Positions 53,335 to 62,000 of a stretch of 64,000 bases of DNA are shown piece after piece. The position numbers and the translations under genes were made by a program. The stretch comes from Odoribacter sp. AF15-53 (GTDB lineage Bacteria > Bacteroidota > Bacteroidia > Bacteroidales > Marinifilaceae), in assembly GCF_003479425.1 (NCBI RefSeq), contig NZ_QUHC01000007.1, forward strand, positions 62,001 through 126,000, written 5' to 3'. The notes beneath the pieces are model-generated. The model saw nothing but the letters and a program-made list of their open reading frames with translations, made no database searches and had not been told where the DNA came from. Numbering within the stretch: the stretch's first letter is position 1; each line of letters opens with the position of its first letter.

Positions 53335-53541
53335 ATCCTTGATAAATGTCTCGCGGGGAAAAGTGTGGGGGATAATTTTTATTTGCAGTTACTGATTTGC
53401 GTGAATAGCGAGACGGGTGGAGACACGGGTTGCGGTGAGTTGCATGTATACACTATTCAGGATGGTAACGCGGCTCCCGTGAAATTCGGAAGTTTTACCG
53501 GGTTGGGTAGAATCGTGGGTGTGGCTTTTAAAGAGAAATAA
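53335..53541 (+). pseudogene. Remnant of a PKD-like lipoprotein gene (3' end)
   Basis: The frame from 53335 to the TAA at 53539 has no start and reads FYLQLLICVNSETGG, GELHVYTIQDG and FTGLGRIVGVAFKEK. This matches the last ~55 residues of the intact PKD-like protein of locus 3 (RMLIITTYKESTGEGK..., EGFGRITKVAYNK). The rest of the gene is gone. It is flanked by an 11-bp array and by palindromic copy 4. Confidence 0.75.
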
Positions 53542-53542
53542 A

Positions 53543-53635
53543 ACTCCTACTCCCTCCAACTCCCCCTTACACGGGGGGAGGGTTGATAACCAAGCGGTTT
53601 CCCCTCCCGTGTAAGGAGGGGGTAGGGGTGGTAGT
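53543..53635 (-). repeat. Palindromic intergenic element, copy 4
   Basis: About 93 bp, inverted relative to copies 1 and 2. Its reverse complement reads ACTACCACCCCTACCCC ... CCGCTTGGTTATC ... GTGTAAGGGGGAG, nearly copy 2. Begins 2 bp after the PKD-like remnant. Confidence 0.8.
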
Positions 53636-53656
53636 TGAATGCGTGCATTCTTTTGA

Positions 53657-54148
53657 TTATTTGTGTTTTCCGCAGCCTCCGCAGCCGGTGCATTCGTGCT
53701 CTTCGTTCACGACAGCAGGATCACCGTGTCCGCCTCTTTGACCGCCACGCTTGTCCATCATCTCTTTGCGGCGTTTCTCCATTTCCTGTTTTCTCTTTTC
53801 CTGGTTAGCGACGTAAGTTTTGTATTGGTCGTCGGTGAGGATTTTCTTTAGAGAAGCGTTTTGTTGGTCTTCTATTTTCTTCATGTGGAACATCACGGAA
53901 TCACGTTGACCTTGATATTTCTTCATGAGTTCGCCTCTTTGCTTGAAGTTCTCGGTGAGTAAATCTTTCACCTGTTTCTCTTGTTGCTCGTTGAGCTTCA
54001 GTTCGGTCTTCATTTGCTCGACGGATTTCTTTATCATTTCTTCCGGGTTCATTTGCCCTCTTTGGCCGCGATGTTGTGGACCTTGCGCGTTTACTCCTAA
54101 TGTCATCAATAGGAATAGAGATGAAATAATTAAGGTTACTGTTTTCAT
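53657..54148 (-). CDS. Spy/CpxP-like exported protein with Cys/His tail
   Basis: 163 residues; signal peptide to about 22 (GVNAQ). A helical, Lys/Glu/Gln-rich core with LTDDQYKTYVANQEKRKQEME, like LTxxQ-type periplasmic proteins of the Spy/CpxP or DUF4890 kind. The C-terminus is GGQRGGHGDPAV and then HECTGCGGCGKHK, a compact Cys/His cluster that could bind metal. It could be a metal- or envelope-stress protein; that is inference. Single gene opposite to the loci on both sides. Confidence 0.7.
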   Translation of the reverse strand: MKTVTLIISSLFLLMTLGVNAQGPQHRGQRGQMNPEEMIKKSVEQMKTELKLNEQQEKQVKDLLTENFKQRGELMKKYQGQRDSVMFHMKKIEDQQNASLKKILTDDQYKTYVANQEKRKQEMEKRRKEMMDKRGGQRGGHGDPAVVNEEHECTGCGGCGKHK

Positions 54149-54298
54149 ACTTTGTTTTATTAACGTTTATAATGGCATGAAATTTAGGATTTTAAGGTAG
54201 TCTGTAAATTACATGCGTTTTTAAAATGCATTTGCTCTTATGACAAGATACGGGCGAAAAGGTTTATTGGTTACTGTTCCATTTTCTTGAAAAAACTT

Positions 54299-54306
54299 TA
54301 TATTTG
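54299..54306 (+). promoter_or_regulatory. -7 box of sigma gene, locus 4
   Basis: TATATTTG, 74 bp before the proposed TTG start; no clear -33. Unlike loci 1 and 2, it leaves a real 5' leader. Confidence 0.5.
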
Positions 54307-54380
54307 TGAGATAGATAAACGACATTGAATCGTGTGGCCGGGAACGGGTGGATGTGTAACCTTGTAATAATGAAGTCAAT

Positions 54381-54938
54381 TTGGGTGATAAGGAGGTAAA
54401 TATAGTTCTGGAGTTCTCTCGCGGAGGGGAAAAGGCTTTTCGGATGTTGTACGACCGTTACGTGGTGGCGTTGCGTTATTTTGCCGCTAAATACGTGGAT
54501 GACGAGGCCGCTATTGAAGATGTCGTGCAGGATGCTTTCGTGGCGTTGTGGGAGAAGAGAACGGAATTCCGGGTGGAGAATGCCGTGAAATCCTATTTGT
54601 ACAAGGCGGTGCGAAATGATTGCCTGAACTTGATCCGGCACCGGCAGGTGGAGAATAAATACGCGGAGGAAATGATCGTGGAGGATAACCAGTCGGAGTT
54701 TTTTCTGGATCGGGTACTGGAATCCGAGATATTTCAAGTATTGCTTTCCGTGTTTGACGAGTTGTCCCCGGCGTGTAAGGAGGTCTACCAGATGAGCCTG
54801 GACGGGATGAGTCACGAGAAGATTGCCGAGAAACTGGGTATTTCGATCAACACGGTCAAGAAGCACAAGAATAACGCGAATCATTACATGAAAGAACGAT
54901 TGAAAAATGTGTTGTCTCTGTTATTATGGATTTCCTGA
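54381..54938 (+). CDS. ECF sigma factor (FecI-like), locus 4, TTG start
   Basis: 185 residues. Region 2 is about 18-80 (AIEDVVQDAFVALWEKR), region 4 about 130-178 (SHEKIAEKLGISINTVKKHKNNA). No in-frame ATG exists between the upstream stop (54357) and the conserved start of region 2, so TTG 54381 is the only plausible initiator seen; an ATG at 54370 is out of frame and ends after nine codons. The next gene is the GH95 enzyme rather than fecR, which is unusual. Confidence 0.88.
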   Translation: MGDKEVNIVLEFSRGGEKAFRMLYDRYVVALRYFAAKYVDDEAAIEDVVQDAFVALWEKRTEFRVENAVKSYLYKAVRNDCLNLIRHRQVENKYAEEMIVEDNQSEFFLDRVLESEIFQVLLSVFDELSPACKEVYQMSLDGMSHEKIAEKLGISINTVKKHKNNANHYMKERLKNVLSLLLWIS

Positions 54939-54942
54939 AGGT

Positions 54943-57405
54943 GTGAAGAGGGGACTGTTTACACTGGGAATTATTGTATGCTCTTTGCTGGCACGAGGGC
55001 AACAGCGGGAGTATAAGATTTGGTTTGACCAGCCAAATGACACGAGCGGCATGGCCGTGTGGCTGAAAAGCAAGAGTTTAACGAATGCCGGCGATGTCAT
55101 GCGGAATCCCGACCGGCAATGGGAATCCCGTTCCCTGCCCTTGGGAAACGGGAGTTTGGGGGTTAATGTAATGGGATCGGTCAACGTGGAGAGAATCACG
55201 CTTAACGAGAAAACTTTATGGCGGGGCGGGCCTAACACGACAAAAGGTGCTGCTTGTTATTGGAACGCGAACAAGCAATCGGCACACGTGTTGAGAGATA
55301 TACGACAGGCTTTCGCGGAAGGTGATTTCGACGAGGCGGCACGGCTTACCCGCCGGAATTTTAACGGTTGGGTTCCTTACGAATCGTGCGCCGAGGAGCC
55401 TTCCCGTTTCGGGAGTTTCACGACGATGGGGGAGTTTCACGTGCGGACGGGTATTGACGAGCGAGGGATAGAAGACTACAAGCGGGTATTGTCGCTCGAT
55501 TCGGCCATGACCGTCGTGCGATTCCGGAAGGATGGGGTGAATTATCGTCGGGAATGTTTTATCTCGTACCCCGATCAGGTGATGGTGATAAGATTCTCGG
55601 CAGATAGGAGGGGGAGGCAACATCTGGTTTTCACGTATACTCCTAATCCCGTTTCTAGCGGGGAGATCCGGGCCGATAGGAAGAGGGCGGCTATTATTTA
55701 CACGGGGCAATTGGATAATAATCACATGAAGTATGCCGTCGCGGTGCGGGCCGTGCTGAAGGGGGGAAGCGTGTCGAACACGGGGGGGAAGCTTCGGGTT
55801 GAAGGAGCCGACGAGGTGGTTTTTCTCGTGTCGGCAGCGACGGATTACAAGATGAATTTCGACCCGGATTTTGATGATCCGGGAACATACGTCGGGAATG
55901 ATCCCGTGGGTGTCGTTCGGCAGAGACAGGAAAAAGCCGGGGGGAAGGGGTACGAACGATTGTTGAGAAGACATTACCGGGATTATTCCGCCTTGTTCGA
56001 TCGGGTGAAGTTGCGTTTAAACCCGGCTGTCGGCGAGGTCGATTTACCCACGAACGAGCGGTTGGAGCGTTATCGTCAGGGACAGCCTGATCCTTACCTG
56101 GAGGAGTTGTACTACCAGTTCGGACGTTACCTGTTGATAGCTAGTTCCCGTCCGGGAACGATGCCCGCCAATTTGCAGGGCTTGTGGCATAATAACGTGG
56201 ACGGGCCTTGGCGGGTGGACTACCATAATAATATTAATCTCCAGATGAATTACTGGCCGGCTTGTCCCGCGAACCTGTCCGAATGTATGTTGCCGTTGGT
56301 TGATTTTATCCGTACCCTGCAGAAACCGGGAGCCGTGACGGCCAAGGCTTACTTCGGGGCGAGGGGGTGGACGACTTCCATTTCCGGGAATATATTCGGT
56401 TTCACTTCTCCCTTGAGTAGCGAGGATATGACTTGGAATTTCTGCCCGATGGCCGGTCCTTGGCTGGCAACGCACGTGTGGGAGTATTATGATTTCACGA
56501 GAGACCGGGATTTCTTGCGGGAGATAGGTTATGATATTATCAAAAATAGCGCCCGTTTCACGGTGGATTATCTCTGGCATCGTCCGGACGGTTCTTACAC
56601 GGCAGCCCCGTCCACCTCGCCGGAACATGGCCCGGTTGACGAGGGTGCCACTTTCGTTCATGCCGTGGCCCGGGAGATATTAATGGATGCCGTCGAGGCG
56701 AGCCGGGTTCTGGATGTCGACGGGCGGGAACGAGCCGGGTGGGAGCGGGTGTTGGAAAGGCTTGTACCTTACCGGGTGGGGCGCTACGGGCAGTTGATGG
56801 AATGGGCAAGGGATATTGATGACCCGAAGGACGCTCATCGTCACGTGAATCATCTTTTCGGTTTACATCCGGGACACACGATTTCTCCGGTGAGTACGCC
56901 CGAATTGGCGAGGGCCGCGCGGGTAGTACTGGAGCATCGGGGAGATTTCGCGACGGGGTGGAGCATGGGATGGAAATTGAATCAATGGGCCCGCTTGCAT
57001 GACGGGAATCATGCTTACACGTTGTATCGTAATTTGTTGAAAAATGGTACGTTGGATAACTTGTGGGACACGCATCCCCCTTTCCAGATTGATGGTAATT
57101 TCGGGGGCGCGGCGGGTGTCACGGAAATGTTATTGCAAAGTCACATGGGTTTTATTCACCTGCTTCCGGCTTTACCGGACACGTGGCAGGAAGGGGAGAT
57201 CGCGGGGCTTCGTGCCCGCGGTGGTTTTGAGGTGTCGATCAGGTGGAAGAATGGCTGTTTGACCGAAGCGATCATTGTTTCAAAAGCCGGGACGCTTTGT
57301 TCTGTACGTTATGGGGATCGGGTTTTCTCGTTTCCTACCCACCGGGGAAAATCTTACCGGGTCGTGTTGAACCCGTCGAAAGACGGGATTACGCTAGAGC
57401 AATGA
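54943..57405 (+). CDS. Glycoside hydrolase family 95 (alpha-L-fucosidase type)
   Basis: About 820 residues. I use GTG 54943, 4 bp after the sigma stop, because it opens a signal peptide (KRGLFTLGIIVCSLLARGQ); the longer frame from 54907 overlaps the sigma gene. N-terminal beta domain (WESRSLPLGNGSLGVNVMG), then an (alpha/alpha)6 barrel. Residues matching the GH95 catalytic set are Asn430 and Asn432 (HNNINLQMNYWPA), Glu561 (STSPEHG) and Asp717 (IDGNFGG). The family cleaves alpha-1,2-fucose or alpha-L-galactose from glycans, with inversion. Placed between sigma and fecR, so probably co-regulated with this SusCD. Confidence 0.9.
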   Translation: MKRGLFTLGIIVCSLLARGQQREYKIWFDQPNDTSGMAVWLKSKSLTNAGDVMRNPDRQWESRSLPLGNGSLGVNVMGSVNVERITLNEKTLWRGGPNTTKGAACYWNANKQSAHVLRDIRQAFAEGDFDEAARLTRRNFNGWVPYESCAEEPSRFGSFTTMGEFHVRTGIDERGIEDYKRVLSLDSAMTVVRFRKDGVNYRRECFISYPDQVMVIRFSADRRGRQHLVFTYTPNPVSSGEIRADRKRAAIIYTGQLDNNHMKYAVAVRAVLKGGSVSNTGGKLRVEGADEVVFLVSAATDYKMNFDPDFDDPGTYVGNDPVGVVRQRQEKAGGKGYERLLRRHYRDYSALFDRVKLRLNPAVGEVDLPTNERLERYRQGQPDPYLEELYYQFGRYLLIASSRPGTMPANLQGLWHNNVDGPWRVDYHNNINLQMNYWPACPANLSECMLPLVDFIRTLQKPGAVTAKAYFGARGWTTSISGNIFGFTSPLSSEDMTWNFCPMAGPWLATHVWEYYDFTRDRDFLREIGYDIIKNSARFTVDYLWHRPDGSYTAAPSTSPEHGPVDEGATFVHAVAREILMDAVEASRVLDVDGRERAGWERVLERLVPYRVGRYGQLMEWARDIDDPKDAHRHVNHLFGLHPGHTISPVSTPELARAARVVLEHRGDFATGWSMGWKLNQWARLHDGNHAYTLYRNLLKNGTLDNLWDTHPPFQIDGNFGGAAGVTEMLLQSHMGFIHLLPALPDTWQEGEIAGLRARGGFEVSIRWKNGCLTEAIIVSKAGTLCSVRYGDRVFSFPTHRGKSYRVVLNPSKDGITLEQ

Positions 57406-57512
57406 AGTATTAACGCTCTCACGTTGTTCCCTCGTGGGCTCTTTGTAGCCGGGAAATAAGGTGACGGGAAGAGGATATGGCTAGTGTTAAATTTACTTAT
57501 TCCCCGCTAAAA

Positions 57513-57556
57513 TGGCGGTTATGTGGCGGTTATGTGGCGGCTAAATGACGGTCAAG
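57513..57556 (+). repeat. 11-bp tandem array (TGGCGGTTATG type)
   Basis: TGGCGGTTATG, TGGCGGTTATG, TGGCGGCTAAA, TGACGGTCAAG in exact 11-bp steps. Like the array at 1736, it lies between the sigma and fecR genes of its locus. Confidence 0.75.
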
Positions 57557-57720
57557 CCCGGAGATAATCGGGTAATCGTGTGGTAATAATCAGGGAACAT
57601 GGTTGGGTATCCCCGGTTTTGTTCCGGGAAAAGGTGAATTTAAAGCCGTTGATAATCAGTGGTAATTAATGAAAATTAAAAAAAAGAGCATTTTTGTATT
57701 ACACCAAATGGACTTTAGCG

Positions 57721-57734
57721 TGCTTTAGTATAAA
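57721..57734 (+). promoter_or_regulatory. 14-bp motif shared with locus 1
   Basis: TGCTTTAGTATAAA, identical to 1442-1455, 15 bp before the fecR start, with GGACT 6 bp upstream. Its closeness to the start favours a promoter-region role. Confidence 0.4.
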
Positions 57735-57749
57735 CCAAAGCATGAGAGT

Positions 57750-58916
57750 ATGCAGTTACGAGATGATGATAAAATAAAGCAATTGATTCTGGACCATGCA
57801 CGGGGAGAACTGGACGAGGCGGGAGAACGGGAATTGGAGACGTGGCGGGAGAAACGGGTGGAAAACGAGGAGATGTTTCAACGCGTGATGTCGATGGAGA
57901 ATCTGGAACAAGGATTTCTTCGATTCGTGAAGAGTCCGGGGGCCGAGGAAAAGACGTGGAACGGGATACTGGCCCGGACAACCCGGAAAGCCGCGAGGGT
58001 GAATCGTTTGAGATGGATCAGGTACGCGGCGATGATCGCGTTGCCGTTAATTGTCGGGGGAATGATTTATTTCATGTCAGGTTCTTCCGACAAGCATGAA
58101 GTGATTGCCGGGTCTGTGCAGATATTGCCGGGTAAAGCCAAGGCGGAACTGGTGCTTCCGGGAGGGGATAGAGTGTTGTTGGGTGAAGGGGGTAATTCTT
58201 CGGTGTGGAACGGGGTTCGGAGTAGCGGAGATACATTGTATTACCGGGAATCGGAGGAGCTACAACCGGACGAGAAGGAAGAGTTGCACGTGTTGCGGGT
58301 GCCAAGGGGAGGTGAGTACACGTTGGTGTTGGCCGACGGGACGACCGTTTACTTGAACGCGGAATCGGAATTGAGATACCCGAAACAATTCAAGGGGGAG
58401 AACCGGAAAGTGATACTGGTCGGGGAGGCTTATTTCGACGTGTATCATAACGAGCAACAACCTTTCCTCGTGGAAGCCGGTGGTATGGAAGTTCGGGTGT
58501 TGGGGACGTCATTCGGGGTTCGGGCCTATCCGGAAGAGGAAAACGTTTTGACCACGCTTGTACAGGGGAAGGTGAACGTGGAGGCTGACGGGCGGGTGGT
58601 GAGATTGCAGCCCGGGGAGCAGGCGGATTACGATAAGGCGGATAAGCTGTTGACCACGGCGAAAGTGGATGTCAACCTGTTTGTCGGGTGGAAAGACGGG
58701 CGTTTGATCTTTGATAATGCTCCCTTGGAGGTGATCCTCGCGGAATTGGGGCGTTGGTATTCTTTTGATGTATTCTACGCGAACGAGAATTTAAAACAGA
58801 TTCCCTACTCGTTGAATGTCAGGAAAGACGAGCATATCTCCGGGGTGTTGAAGTTGATCGAGAGAACCCGGAAGGTGAAATTTGAAATAAATAATCAAAC
58901 AATCATAGTGAAATAA
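57750..58916 (+). CDS. FecR family anti-sigma factor, locus 4
   Basis: 388 residues. Cytoplasmic N-terminus to ~88, membrane helix about 91-109 (YAAMIALPLIVGGMIYFM), FecR domain with VPRGGEYTLVLADGTTVYLN, GEAYFDVYHNEQQPF and VLGTSFGVRAY, and a DUF4974-type end (WYSFDVFYANENLKQIPYS). It should pair with the sigma factor at 54381 despite the GH95 gene in between. Confidence 0.93.
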   Translation: MQLRDDDKIKQLILDHARGELDEAGERELETWREKRVENEEMFQRVMSMENLEQGFLRFVKSPGAEEKTWNGILARTTRKAARVNRLRWIRYAAMIALPLIVGGMIYFMSGSSDKHEVIAGSVQILPGKAKAELVLPGGDRVLLGEGGNSSVWNGVRSSGDTLYYRESEELQPDEKEELHVLRVPRGGEYTLVLADGTTVYLNAESELRYPKQFKGENRKVILVGEAYFDVYHNEQQPFLVEAGGMEVRVLGTSFGVRAYPEEENVLTTLVQGKVNVEADGRVVRLQPGEQADYDKADKLLTTAKVDVNLFVGWKDGRLIFDNAPLEVILAELGRWYSFDVFYANENLKQIPYSLNVRKDEHISGVLKLIERTRKVKFEINNQTIIVK

Positions 58917-58925
58917 CGACAAGGA

Positions 58926-58977
58926 GCAGTGCTGCAAACACTGCCCCAAGTCATAATTCATCCTGCTGCAAACAGGA
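58926..58977 (+). promoter_or_regulatory. Twin hairpins with identical loops in susC leader, locus 4
   Basis: Hairpin 1: GCAGTG (58926-58931), loop CTGCAAA, CACTGC (58939-58944). Hairpin 2: TCCTG (58961-58965), loop CTGCAAA, CAGGA (58973-58977). Different stems, same 7-nt loop, 34 bp before susC: the pattern expected of a repeated RNA-binding site. Confidence 0.6.
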
Positions 58978-59010
58978 ATTGAAATATTGTCGAATCTTAA
59001 TTACAAAGTT

Positions 59011-62000
59011 ATGGAAAAAAAATGTTATGCCTATATGGATAGGCATAGAAAATTAATGAAGCTAATTCTAATGATGAAAGCAACATTTATTTTGTCGGTT
59101 TTGTTTGCACTACAAGTGCATGCTGGGGTCTATTCCCAAGAAGTACGAGTGAGCATGGAGCTCGAGGGTGTCTCGATAAAACAGATCATTAACGAGATTA
59201 AGTTGCGCACGGAGTTTAGTTTCGTGTACAGTGATGCTGATTTGAAGGGAATAGAAAATCGAAATGTTGTGTTTAAAGACGCCACGGTTGTTGATATCTT
59301 GAATAGTTGTTTGAAAGGTACCGGGCTAAAATATTCTATTGAGGAAAAAACGATTGTGATTTGGAAGGAGTTTGTTCGGTTGGAGAAGAAAGTGGAAGAA
59401 AAGATTGTTAAAGGAGTGGTGGTAGACAAGCAGGGAATTCCTTTACCGGGAACGACGGTTGTGTTGAAAGGTACGGTTTCGGGTGTCGTGTCGGATTCCG
59501 TTGGATGTTTCCAAATCAAATTGCCGGAGCATGGGATGCATGTACTCGTTTTTTCATTTGTAGGTATGAAAAAACAGGAAATCCCGGTAGCGGGTAAGAG
59601 TTTTATCCGGGTGACGATGGAAGAGGATAGTGAAAACCTGTCCGACGTGGTGGTTACCGGTTACCAGACGATTTCCAAGGAACGGGCAACGGGTGCTTAC
59701 TCGATTGTGGATGAGCAGGCGTTGAGACAGAAACCGACTTCTAATCTTGCACAGGCATTGGTCGGGTTGGTGCCGGGATTGACGGTGGTGAGTGCCCCGG
59801 TGGATGGTCAGGTACGTTTTGCCATCCGGGGACAGGGAACGATATCGCAAATCGGTATGGGGGGAGCTAATTTCAAGCCGGACAATGATCCGCTGATCGT
59901 GGTAGACGGTTTCCCTATTAGTGGTTATATGCTTGAAAGTGATCCGTTTTCATCCATTAATCCGAATGATGTGGAGTCAGTTACGGTGTTGAAGGATGCT
60001 GCCGCGACTTCCATTTACGGGGCGCGTGCGGCCAACGGGGTGATCGTGATTACCACGAAGAAAGGCAGGGGTGGAAACAGGCTGGAGCTCACGGCGGATG
60101 CTTACTGGTCTGTGAGTTCCCGGGCTGATTTGGGTTATCTGTTCAACATGGCTTCGGCGGAGAATCAATTTCGCTTTGAGGAGTTAATGCATAAATACGA
60201 CCCGATTAATTTTGCGAGTAATGACCCTTACACGAAGCTTTCAGCGCGGCGGCGGTATATGTCGGCACCATACAGTATGTTGTACGAGCGAGATAGTAAA
60301 AAGAATCTAACCGCGGAGGAGTATGAGGCTAAAAAACAGGAACTTGTCAAACTGGGAAATCGGGGGGTATGGAAAGATGATTTGAACGAGTATATTTTCC
60401 GGCGGATGGTGCGTCAGCAGTATAACGTGTCGTTGCGGGGGACAACGGAGAAACTGGATTATGCTTTTTCGGCTTCTTATGACGATGAGGACAGTTACCT
60501 GCAAGAAAATGGCAGTCAGCGTGTGTTGCTGAACTTGACCGGAAATGCCCGGTTGACGAGAAACCTGACATTCGAACTGGCGCTGAACACGATGTTCGGG
60601 AAGGAGGAAAACAACGGTACGAGTATTGAAAGTATGCGGGGATGGCTTAGCCCGTGGACGCGTTTGGCGGATGAGGAGGGGCAGTTTGTGCATGTGCCAA
60701 CTTCTCAGACTGTATACGAGCCTCTGTTGATGTCGGGGAAATATTACGCGGGCAAGACTCCGGTAGATTGGACTTATAATCCTGTTGTCGACCGGGATTA
60801 CACGGATAACTATTCCAAGACAATGAATTACAGGGTACAAGGTGGTTTTGACTACCGGACTACCTGGGGATTGAAAGTGAGTGCTAAAGGGCAGTATGAA
60901 CAGCGGCGGTATAACAAGCATGTCTCTTACGAGACGGAATCGTTTTACGTGAGGAATTTGTATAACACGTATGCCGAACTGCAGGAGACGGGAAGGTATA
61001 TCTCTTATTTCCCGAACGGGGGTGTGTTTTCCAACGAGGGGCATACTTATGAGGCTTACAATTTGCGAGGACAGGTGGATTATAGCATGGTGAAAGATAA
61101 ACAAGCGTTTAATATCCTGGTGGGATCGGAGGTTATTTCCGCCACGACGGAAGCGGACCCGAAAGTGACACGTTACGGGTATAATAAGTATACCAATTCC
61201 GTGTTAACGGAGCTGGATTACGTGACGAAAAGAGACAATATTTTCGGGGTATCCGGATACATGCCTTATGAGAAGCTAGGAAGTCTGTCGACTTTAGAGG
61301 ATCGTTTCTTCTCGGTGTATGCCAATGCGGCTTATACCTATGACGACCGTTATTCGTTGACAGTCAGTTTCCGTACGGATGCTTCCAATTTCCAGGCGGA
61401 AGATGTGCGTGATAAATTCTCTCCATTCTGGTCTGTCGGTGCCAGCTGGTTGATTTCGAACGAGCTTTTCATGCAGCAGGTGTCTTGGGTAGATCAGTTG
61501 AAATTGCGCGCATCGTACGGTATCGCTGGAGTGGCGGCTGGTAAGCGGGGAACGTCCAGCGTGACGACGGTGGCGGTGCATCCGGGTAATCTCATTTATT
61601 CGGGGAATGAATCTTTTAACACGATTGCGGCACGCGGCAACAATACACTGACGTGGGAGAAGTCGCGGACGCTCAATATCGGTGTAGATGTGGCACTTTT
61701 CGGGCATAAATTGAGCGGTAACGTGGAGTTTTATAATAAGTATTCTTATGATGTGTTGGCGACGACAACGGTGCCGGTAATTTCGCAGGGGGAGAATTCC
61801 ATGTTGTTGAATAACGCGGAGATATTGAACCGGGGTGTGGAGTTTTCAATCGGTTCGAACTTGCCTGTCGCGGGGGATTTGAAGTGGAGTGGGATGATGA
61901 ATTATTCATACAATCATAATGAGTTGAAAAAATTCGGCTATACGGGGCCTTATATGCCTGTTGGTACCCCTTACGTGGTAGGACACCCGATCGGTTCTGT

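Larger units (their letters stand above)
57406..57749. other. GH95-fecR intergenic region, locus 4
   Basis: About 340 bp, no gene seen. It has the 11-bp array at 57513, a small hairpin around 57627-57650 (TCCCCGG ... CCGGGAA), an A-rich tract, and the 14-bp motif shared with locus 1 just before fecR. Confidence 0.5.

Noticed and set aside
54370..54399. ATG 54370 as start of the locus 4 sigma factor
   Set aside because: It is out of frame and ends after nine codons; it would require a frameshift, for which there is no evidence.
22830..57556. Tandem arrays as CRISPR
   Set aside because: Units are 7-11 bp with no spacers between them, and no cas genes are present.
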